From CAZQSL01 sp964595945 (GTDB lineage: Bacteria > UBP15 > UBA6099 > JAJRTR01): DNA of 31,169 bases. Positions 8,572 through 14,941 of the stretch are shown piece after piece (position 1 is the first letter of the stretch; the number at the start of each line of letters is the position of its first letter). The stretch lies in contig CAZQSL010000028.1 of the NCBI GenBank assembly GCA_964595945.1, positions 1 to 31,169 on the forward strand, in the 5' to 3' direction. The position numbers were made by a program, and so were the translations under genes. Under the pieces are notes generated by a model. The model ran no database searches, was not told the DNA's origin, and saw only the letters and a list, made by a program, of their open reading frames with translations.

Positions 8572-9675
8572 TTATGATGCGAGTATCTCTCTGAGGGCAG
8601 CGATGAAAGCTGCATTGTCGGATTCGCCGCAGATGGAGACGCGCAGCCATGTGGGGCAGCCGAGATTGGCGCCCGGGCGGATGATGAATCCCTTGCGCAG
8701 GAGTTTGTCGAAAACTTCGAGCGAGTCGCGGCGCACATCGACGAGGATGAAGTTGGCCTGCGATACGGCGTATTTCAGTCCCATTTCATCAAATGCCGAG
8801 CAGAGTTGCGCGCGGCCCGTGTTGTTGAATGTGACGGCGCGGCGCACATGGTCTTCGTCGGCGAGAGCGGCGATGGCGGCTTCCTGCGCGAGGTGGTTGA
8901 CATTGAAGGGATTGCGCACGCGGTTGAGTCCGTCGGCGAGTTCGTCTGTGACAAAGGCGAATCCGACGCGCAGGCCGGCGAGCCCATAGACTTTCGAAAA
9001 TGTACGCAGGACGGCGACATTGCGGCCGGCCTTGAAATACTCTTCGAGGGCGTTTGTGTATTCGGGAGACTCGACGTACTCGTTGTATGCTTCGTCGAAA
9101 ACGACAAGCACGTGAGGGGGTACGGCGGCCATGAAACGCTCGACTTCGGCGCGTGTGACGATGGTGCCAGTGGGGTTGTTGGGATTGCAGATGAAAATGA
9201 TTTTGGTGCGATCGGTGATCTTTTCGAGCATCGCGTCGAGGTCGTGGGTTAGGTCAGGTTTCGTAGCGACGGTGATTATGGACGTGTCGACGATCATCGC
9301 GGAGAGCCTGTAGGTGACAAATGAGGGGGCGGCGAAAATGACTTCATCCTCAGGGCCGGCGACGGCGACGCAGATGAGGCGGATGGCTTCGTCGGTGCCA
9401 TTGGTGACTACTATGTTGCTGGCGGGCGCGCCGAATTTCGCGGCAAGGGCCTGGCGGAGGTCGTGGCACGCGCCGTCGGGGTAGAAATTGATTTCAGACG
9501 CGGCGCGGCTGATGGCCTCGATGACTCTGGGAGAAGGACCGAATACGTTTTCGTTAGATGCCATTTTGACTACGTGGTTGAGGCCGAGTTCGCGTTTGAC
9601 TTCGGCGATGGGCTTGCCCGGGATGTAGGGCATGACATCGAGGACGTGAGACCGGATGAGCTTTTTATCGGACAT
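8572..9675 (-). CDS. hisC: Histidinol-phosphate / aromatic aminotransferase (HisC family)
   Basis: A 367-aa fold-type I PLP aminotransferase. Visible motifs: SNENVFGPSP (40-49), GTDEAIRL, CNPNNPTGT (164-171) with the PLP-contact Asn, FDEAYNEYV (193-201) and RTFSKVYGLAGLRVGF with the Schiff-base Lys228 and a C-terminal substrate-carboxylate Arg in LRVSIC. HisC converts imidazole acetol phosphate and glutamate to histidinol phosphate; close paralogues transaminate phenylpyruvate-type acids or prephenate. No other his gene is present and cmk follows, so an aromatic role is possible. The start at 9675 (MSDKK) has AGGA eight bases upstream; the frame extends 27 codons further without a ribosome site. 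Confidence 0.9.
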   Translation of the reverse strand: MSDKKLIRSHVLDVMPYIPGKPIAEVKRELGLNHVVKMASNENVFGPSPRVIEAISRAASEINFYPDGACHDLRQALAAKFGAPASNIVVTNGTDEAIRLICVAVAGPEDEVIFAAPSFVTYRLSAMIVDTSIITVATKPDLTHDLDAMLEKITDRTKIIFICNPNNPTGTIVTRAEVERFMAAVPPHVLVVFDEAYNEYVESPEYTNALEEYFKAGRNVAVLRTFSKVYGLAGLRVGFAFVTDELADGLNRVRNPFNVNHLAQEAAIAALADEDHVRRAVTFNNTGRAQLCSAFDEMGLKYAVSQANFILVDVRRDSLEVFDKLLRKGFIIRPGANLGCPTWLRVSICGESDNAAFIAALREILAS

Positions 9676-9838
9676 GGCGTGTATCCTTTCAGGAAAAACA
9701 ATTGCTTGAGTGAACAAAGCGGCGGGTGAAATGTCGAAATGAAAAGTCGCCGCCACTTAATATCTTACAACAGCGGGGACGGCTGATCAACATGGGCGGA
9801 CGGGTTGCGATATATAAAAATTATGGAGCGCGTGGTGG

Positions 9839-9867
9839 TTGAAATCCTCAAACCCCGATGATATAAT
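9839..9867 (+). promoter_or_regulatory. Sigma70-type promoter of exbB-exbD
   Basis: TTGAAA (9839-9844) and a consensus TATAAT (9862-9867) are separated by exactly 17 bases. The first gene begins about 43 bases downstream. Five of six and six of six consensus matches make this one of the best promoters in the window. Confidence 0.8.
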
Positions 9868-9910
9868 CAGTCAAACTCTACGCACCTATACTCAGGTGCC
9901 CCGAAAGTAG

Positions 9911-10516
9911 GTGATTGCCATCAAGGAAATGCTTCCAGTACTTACGGCCCCGGCGTTCATCGTTTTGTGTCTGATGTCCGTCTATTCAGTCGCCCTGATG
10001 ATCAATCAGGCGATTTACCTGATGAAAAATTCAGAAACATTTCAGGACGTTATCCTGTTCCTTGAAGACTATCGCAAGGAAGCCAAAGACATCGAAATGT
10101 TCGCGAGCAGAAAATCGACTCCGCACCGCAAGCTCATCCTCGCTGGTCTGAGACATCTCGACAAACCCGAAGAAACCATCATCGCTCTGCTTTCCGAAGA
10201 AGCCAAGGCACTCAGATGGGAAGCCGAACAGCGGCTGTCGGCGCTCGGCACCATCGCCAATATCGCTCCATTCGTAGGACTCTTCGGCACAGTAGTTGGA
10301 GTCATCCGTGCGTTCCACGACATCTCCAAGGCGATGGGCGCAGGCCCGTCGGTCGTCGCCGCCGGCATTTCCGAAGCCCTCATCACCACTGCCGCCGGTC
10401 TCTTTGTCGCAGTCCCCGCCGTCATCGCGTTCAACTTCTTCCTTAAAAAAGCGCGCCGCCTGAGCATCGAACTCGAGCATGTCGCCACCCTTCTCATCCA
10501 CAGGAGCAGAGGCTGA
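9911..10516 (+). CDS. exbB: ExbB/TolQ/MotA-family proton channel subunit
   Basis: A 201-aa inner membrane protein. An N-terminal membrane segment (residues ~9-32) is followed by a charged cytoplasmic helix region and two C-terminal segments with the family stretch IANIAPFVGLFGTVVGVIRAF (about 116-136) and GISEALITTAAGLFVAVPAVIAFNFF. With ExbD it forms the motor that uses the proton gradient to energise TonB- or TolA-type proteins. The start is GTG at 9911; a later ATG at 9930 has its purines too close to the codon. The stop overlaps the exbD start (TGATG), so the two are coupled. ExbB and TolQ cannot be told apart here, and no tolA, tolB or pal follows. Confidence 0.9.
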   Translation: MIAIKEMLPVLTAPAFIVLCLMSVYSVALMINQAIYLMKNSETFQDVILFLEDYRKEAKDIEMFASRKSTPHRKLILAGLRHLDKPEETIIALLSEEAKALRWEAEQRLSALGTIANIAPFVGLFGTVVGVIRAFHDISKAMGAGPSVVAAGISEALITTAAGLFVAVPAVIAFNFFLKKARRLSIELEHVATLLIHRSRG

Positions 10517-10938
10517 TGGCACACATCAAAAATACCGAAGACACGCCGTTCATGGCCGAGATCAACATGATCCCCATGATTGACGTTGCGCTGGTGCTGC
10601 TGATCATATTCATGGTCATCACGCCCCAGATGCTGCTCAATTCGATACAGGTCAAGCTGCCGAAATCGGCATCCGAAAAGACCCCGCCCGCCAAGGTCGC
10701 CACTGTAGCCATCAAGGCGGACGGCTCGGTGTATCTCAATAATGTATTTGTGCGCCCCGGCGAACTGCCCGTAAAGATACAGGAAGCCGGCGGCAAGTCC
10801 CTCGAAGGCGCCCTCGTCTATTCCGATCGTGATGTGCAGATAGCGAAAGTGGTCGAAGTCATCGACGAAATCGAGTCGGGCGGCATCCACAACATCAATC
10901 TTTCGACCGAAAAGAAGGAAGCTCCTGCGGTGCAGTAA
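10516..10938 (+). CDS. exbD: ExbD/TolR-family proton channel subunit
   Basis: A 140-aa protein with one N-terminal membrane segment and a periplasmic domain. The functional Asp of the family is Asp23 in INMIPMIDVALVLLIIFMV, the residue that carries protons in the ExbB-ExbD channel. The periplasmic part (residues ~60-130) contains VAIKADGSVYLNN and a DRDVQIAKVVEVIDEIESGGI helix typical of ExbD/TolR. Translation is coupled to exbB, and a strong terminator follows 27 bases after the stop, so exbB-exbD is a two-gene unit separate from the TonB-like gene downstream. Confidence 0.92.
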   Translation: MAHIKNTEDTPFMAEINMIPMIDVALVLLIIFMVITPQMLLNSIQVKLPKSASEKTPPAKVATVAIKADGSVYLNNVFVRPGELPVKIQEAGGKSLEGALVYSDRDVQIAKVVEVIDEIESGGIHNINLSTEKKEAPAVQ

Positions 10939-10964
10939 TCGCTCGTTTACCACACGATATCAAG

Positions 10965-10994
10965 ATGCCTCTCCGTTCGCGGGGAGGCGTTTTT
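10965..10994 (+). terminator. Rho-independent terminator after exbD
   Basis: GCCTCTCC (10967-10974), loop GTTCGC and GGGGAGGC (10981-10988) form an 8-bp stem with one G-T pair, followed by GTTTTT. This closes the exbB-exbD transcript. Confidence 0.85.
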
Positions 10995-11298
10995 GCAAAA
11001 TCGGAACACATTTGAACATTTCAGCCGCCATGCCTGTCACAATATTCATGAAAATTGAAAAACAGCCATCCGGGAACGTGAACCACACACGTGTGATTGC
11101 AGCTTGATTTTTATGGCAATACCAAATAAAATAGTTGCAGCTTGAATATAGATAACTATGGTTGTCGAAGCGACGGACTGAAAACTGTTTTCCAGACAGG
11201 TGTAACGTCCGCCCGCTTCGCGTTATTGTTTTACATACAGTTACATATAAACCCGCATGCCATTGCAGCGGGCACCCGCTGGGACGGAAAGGCGGATC
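10995..11298 (+). other. Gene-free leader region before the TonB-like gene
   Basis: No gene is supported here. Visible elements are a perfect 10-bp palindrome CACACGTGTG (11086-11095), an 11-base direct repeat TTGCAGCTTGA (11097-11107 and 11135-11145, 38 bases apart), a possible weak promoter TTATTG-17-TATAAA (11223-11251), and a GC-rich hairpin CAGCGG-GCAC-CCGCTG (11266-11281) just before the ribosome site. The region is more AT-rich than the flanking genes. It probably holds the promoter and regulatory sites of the 11.3-kb surface-protein run. Confidence 0.5.
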
Positions 11299-12156
11299 AT
11301 GATAACTTACGAAACCTCAACACAGAATTCCATCGGCCGCGAGGCCACATCCTATCTGACATCCATTGGAGTGCATTCGCTGCTGCTGCTACTGTTTCTG
11401 TTTGTGTTTCCGGCTCTTGTCGGCAAATCAGGCGGCGGAGGCGGAAATGGCATGCACACAGGGATTGTATCGCTTGACATGCCGGGAAATCCCGGCGATG
11501 TGGCTCAGGTGCAGCAGGGCGACGTGATGGAACGGGCAGAGCCTGAAAACATAGAATCTCAGCCAGTCCCTGCAGAAACCGAAGTGAGGACAAGCCGAGC
11601 GCCTGATGCAATTAAGGTGCCAGAAACCAGAATCGCAAAACCGGCAGAAACAAGGCCGGCAGCATCGGCGCCGGTCGAAAAACTGGAATCCCTGAAACCA
11701 CGGCAGGCGCAGGGCAGCTCCACGGGAAACGGGAGCGACAGGCCAGGCAGCGGGACCGGCGATGGCGTGGGCACAGGCGCAGGCTCCGGCAGTGACAAAG
11801 GCGTTGGCTCGGGCAGTGGCAATGGAGCCGGCAACAGTGACGGCGACGGCACGAGCTTTGCGTTTCTTCCATCTTCATCTTTTAATTTCCAACAGGACCT
11901 TGAATGTGGCAAGGATGACGCCAACAGGGGAAGTGCCGTGAGATACAAAATCGAATACGACAGCAAAGAGGGCGCGCCGAAAGTTACGGTCGAATCAGGC
12001 GGGAGGGCTTCCTCTAAAACCAATGAAAATGCAAGACGTCTGATACAGCAGAGTTTTTCGGCCGCTTTTGTAAAACCAGGCACCAAACATACGGTCTTCA
12101 CAGGCACAGTGGTCTGCCGCTGTGGAACATCTCAATGCGAACTGGAAAGCAGATGA
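11299..12156 (+). CDS. TonB-like energy-transducing protein
   Basis: A 285-aa protein with a single membrane segment near the N-terminus (residues ~22-42, GVHSLLLLLFLFVFPALVG), a low-complexity linker rich in Pro/Ala/Glu (about 65-145) and then Gly/Ser/Asp (about 150-190), and an ~85-residue C-terminal domain resembling TonB_C (VRYKIEYDSKEGAPKVTVES, NENARRLIQQSFSAAF). This is the layout of TonB/TolA proteins that span the periplasm and pair with ExbB-ExbD, found just upstream. Odd point: the C-terminal domain has Cys203 and a terminal cluster Cys273, Cys275, Cys280, unusual for TonB. The ATG at 11299 has GGCGG just upstream; the frame starts 14 codons earlier without support. The stop overlaps the next gene by ATGA. 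Confidence 0.75.
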   Translation: MITYETSTQNSIGREATSYLTSIGVHSLLLLLFLFVFPALVGKSGGGGGNGMHTGIVSLDMPGNPGDVAQVQQGDVMERAEPENIESQPVPAETEVRTSRAPDAIKVPETRIAKPAETRPAASAPVEKLESLKPRQAQGSSTGNGSDRPGSGTGDGVGTGAGSGSDKGVGSGSGNGAGNSDGDGTSFAFLPSSSFNFQQDLECGKDDANRGSAVRYKIEYDSKEGAPKVTVESGGRASSKTNENARRLIQQSFSAAFVKPGTKHTVFTGTVVCRCGTSQCELESR

Positions 12157-14240
12157 AAAAACTTGCCAGTCTGAAACAAACATTTATCGGCTGCGCGGCA
12201 ATAGTAATCATGGCCGCGATACCGACCGTTTCGCCAGCGGAAGAAAAGCCGGACGCGGCGACAGCTACAGTCGAGGCTCCAGCGGCGGCTGCACAGCGCA
12301 GCGACGAAGGCTCGTATGGTCAGATCGTCAATGACTTCCTGAAGGTTGTCGTCAACACGGGAGAGAAGGACACTGGCAGATTTCTTGCCGAGACAGTCAA
12401 GGGCGATCCATCTCGCGACAATGATGACAACAAGATCCTCATATACGGGGGTGCTCTCCCGTGGACATCATTTACGACGTTGCGTGTCGATGGCTCGGAT
12501 TATGTTTACGGCGGGTCCACGCGACGTCGTGCTGGCAAGTCCGCAAAATATGGCGAAGCAGTTACCCCTCCTCATGTCGAGGGAGGCGCGATTTCATCGA
12601 CCTATAAAATCGCCGGTCTCGATGTCACGCAGACTCTGAGTTTCACCGGAGGTCCGATTTCGAGACTTTATGACACGATCCAGATCAAGACGACTATCCA
12701 CAACTCATCGTCCGATGCGCGCAAAGTCGGCATGCGGCTTCTTATCGACACACTGCTCGGCAGCAATGACGGATCTCCCTTCAAGGTAGGTGACAGGAGT
12801 ATCACGAGCGAAACGGAGTTTTCGGGCGATGCGATCCCCGAATACTGGATCGCTTATGATTCGCTCGAAAATCCCGGGGTGGTAGCGCGAGGCACACTTC
12901 GCGGACCCGGTCTCACGGTGCCGGATCGCATCGTGATGGCACACTGGGGCAAATTTGCCGACAGCATCTATTCTTTTGACGTGGCATCCGGCGCATCATT
13001 CACGGGCGAAGGCGACGACGGCCCGGACAGCGCTGTAGGCCTTTACTGGAACGAACGCACTGTCGCTCCCGGCGACTCTGTCACATTCTCCACATATTAT
13101 GGAATAGAATATCTCGACACCGCCGGCGACATGCTCGCGCTCGGCGCGCAGCGCAGCCTCGGCGAGTGGTCGACCGCACGCAACCAGATCAGACCATATA
13201 CCGTCTACGTCTATGTGCAGAACAATATGACCTCGCCGCTCAACGACGTAGAGATAAAATTGACACTGCCCAACGGCATAGAGTTTTCGGCCGGCAACGA
13301 CGCAGTCAAAAAGATCGCCTCGCTCGCCCCCGGCGAAGAGCGCACCCTCGGGTGGTCCGTACAACCGAAAGCCGGCGCAGGCGGCGACCGGACGCTTACC
13401 ATCAGAGGCTCCTCCCGCGAAGTGTCGGAAGTCATCCTTAAAACAAAAGTCGAGCTCGTCCCGCCGCCCGAAGTGAAGGTTTCACTCACGGCGCCCGACA
13501 AGGTGGCACGCGCGGCTGACAACAAATTCGGCCCTTACGGCAAACCTTTCGAGATCAAGGTGAAATGCCTCAATCCAGGCCGCTTCAGCGTAGACAACCT
13601 CCGCGCTAAACTCATCCTGCCCGAGGGCACGCTCGAATTTCCCCCCATCGAAAAATCCCTCCAGCAGATCAAACAGCTCAAGGGCGGCGACTACACTGTA
13701 TTTACATGGAATATCAACGCCACAGGCCGGAAAACCGGCAAGGTGGAATACAAGGTAGTCATCGAATCAGACACCACCGATAGCAAGACCGTCACCGGAG
13801 CCATTACCATCGACCCGCTCGCTGTCAATCTCACATGGAACGGCATCCCGGAAAAAATGAACCCCGGCCATATTTTTCCCGCAGAGCTTTTTGTCAACAA
13901 TATAGAAACACTCGGCAAGGCGGACTTCGCCATCAAATTCGATCCCGCAGTTGTCGAAGCGGTCAGGATTTCGCAAGGCACTCTATTCGTAGAAAACGGA
14001 ACCATGCTATCTTGGAACGATCCCCATATCGACAATGCGGCCGGTATCGTCAGCGGCATTTCTGCTGCTCGAAAAAGCCCGGTCGAAAATCACCGCGGAT
14101 CGCTGATTACCATTCACTTCATGGCAGTCAATCCGGGCAAGAGCCCCATCACGATCGACAGCCTCAAACTTCTCGACAACGACGGCAACCCCATAGCGTT
14201 CGAGTATCAGGCGGCCGAAGCCAACGTCGTGACGAAATAA
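12153..14240 (+). CDS. Secreted multidomain protein with C-terminal cohesin-like domain
   Basis: A 695-aa exported protein. The signal peptide runs to about VSPAEE (residue ~29). A first region (~50-330) is a beta-rich domain I do not recognise (ILIYGGALPWTSFTTLRVDG, YDTIQIKTTIHNSSSDARKVGMRLLIDTLLG). Two CARDB/DUF11-like beta-sandwich regions follow (VYVYVQNNMTSPLNDVEIKL; IKVKCLNPGRFSVDNLRAKL). The last ~135 residues look like a cohesin-type domain: FAIKFDPAVVEAVRISQGTLF, GIVSGISAAR, GSLITIHFMAVNPGKSPITI, LLDNDGNPI. No dockerin is visible in the window. ATGA overlap with the TonB-like gene shows coupling. It lacks a membrane anchor, so it is probably periplasmic or surface-held through partners. 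Module calls are moderate; overall role unknown. Confidence 0.75.
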   Translation: MKKLASLKQTFIGCAAIVIMAAIPTVSPAEEKPDAATATVEAPAAAAQRSDEGSYGQIVNDFLKVVVNTGEKDTGRFLAETVKGDPSRDNDDNKILIYGGALPWTSFTTLRVDGSDYVYGGSTRRRAGKSAKYGEAVTPPHVEGGAISSTYKIAGLDVTQTLSFTGGPISRLYDTIQIKTTIHNSSSDARKVGMRLLIDTLLGSNDGSPFKVGDRSITSETEFSGDAIPEYWIAYDSLENPGVVARGTLRGPGLTVPDRIVMAHWGKFADSIYSFDVASGASFTGEGDDGPDSAVGLYWNERTVAPGDSVTFSTYYGIEYLDTAGDMLALGAQRSLGEWSTARNQIRPYTVYVYVQNNMTSPLNDVEIKLTLPNGIEFSAGNDAVKKIASLAPGEERTLGWSVQPKAGAGGDRTLTIRGSSREVSEVILKTKVELVPPPEVKVSLTAPDKVARAADNKFGPYGKPFEIKVKCLNPGRFSVDNLRAKLILPEGTLEFPPIEKSLQQIKQLKGGDYTVFTWNINATGRKTGKVEYKVVIESDTTDSKTVTGAITIDPLAVNLTWNGIPEKMNPGHIFPAELFVNNIETLGKADFAIKFDPAVVEAVRISQGTLFVENGTMLSWNDPHIDNAAGIVSGISAARKSPVENHRGSLITIHFMAVNPGKSPITIDSLKLLDNDGNPIAFEYQAAEANVVTK

Positions 14241-14295
14241 CGACCAAACAAATGACACGGCCTGCGGCGCCGTCGATCAAAACACGGAGGACAAA

Positions 14296-14922
14296 ATGAA
14301 AAAACTTCTTTATCCCATCATCATCGCATTGGCAATCGCATTTACGACAATGCCCGCATCGGCAGATGAAATCAAGGACATCACTCCAGGTCACTGGGCG
14401 TACAAAAGCGTGAAATACCTCGTCGACAAAGGCTATCTCGCACTCTACGAAGACGGCACCTTCCGCGGCGACCTGCCGGTCAACCGCGTCGTTTTCGCCA
14501 CTGCTCTGAAAAAACTCGTCGACCAGATCAGAAGCGGCGAAATTTCTCCCAATACAGCCGACATGAAAGAAATCCAGAAACTCCTCGATGCCTACAAACG
14601 CGAAATCTCCGATTCCGGCAACAGGATCGGCTCGATCGACAAACAGCTTGAAAACCAGGACAACAAAATCACGGTCATACAGCAGGACCTCACAAAGACA
14701 CTTGTCGAGGTGCGCGATGATTTCAAAAAGATGTCACAAGAAAATAACAAGCAGTTCGAAGCCATGCGTGCCGAGATGAAGGCGAACAATGAACAACTCG
14801 TCGCGGAAGTCAACAAGCTCAGCAAAGACCTCGAAAAAGAGAAAAAACAGAGAAAATCGGCACAGACCACACTATGGATCGGCGTAGGCGTAGCAGCTAT
14901 TGCGGCGCTCGCGTCAAACTGA
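14296..14922 (+). CDS. SLH-domain protein with coiled coil and C-terminal membrane segment
   Basis: A 208-aa protein with a clear ribosome site (GGAGG eight bases before the ATG) and a signal peptide (residues 1-23, MPASA cleavage region). Residues ~26-77 form one SLH domain (DITPGHWAYKSVKYLVDKGY, LYEDGTFRGDLPVNRVVFATAL), which in other bacteria binds peptidoglycan-linked polymers. Residues ~86-190 are a long charged coiled coil, and the last ~16 residues (LWIGVGVAAIAALAS) are hydrophobic. The layout resembles the SLH/coiled-coil tethers of OmpM- or OmpA-alpha-type proteins, but with a short hydrophobic tail in place of a porin barrel. It may link peptidoglycan to the outer membrane. It lies in the same run as the cohesin-like gene. 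Confidence 0.85.
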   Translation: MKKLLYPIIIALAIAFTTMPASADEIKDITPGHWAYKSVKYLVDKGYLALYEDGTFRGDLPVNRVVFATALKKLVDQIRSGEISPNTADMKEIQKLLDAYKREISDSGNRIGSIDKQLENQDNKITVIQQDLTKTLVEVRDDFKKMSQENNKQFEAMRAEMKANNEQLVAEVNKLSKDLEKEKKQRKSAQTTLWIGVGVAAIAALASN

Positions 14923-14941
14923 TGCCTGCGACAGGAAAACG

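Noticed and set aside
10069..10953. 294-codon open frame on the minus strand
   Set aside because: It lies opposite exbB-exbD, which are well supported by motifs, promoter and terminator.
9911..12156. A complete tol-pal system
   Set aside because: exbB, exbD and a TonB-like gene are present, but no tolB or pal, and a terminator separates exbD from the TonB-like gene.
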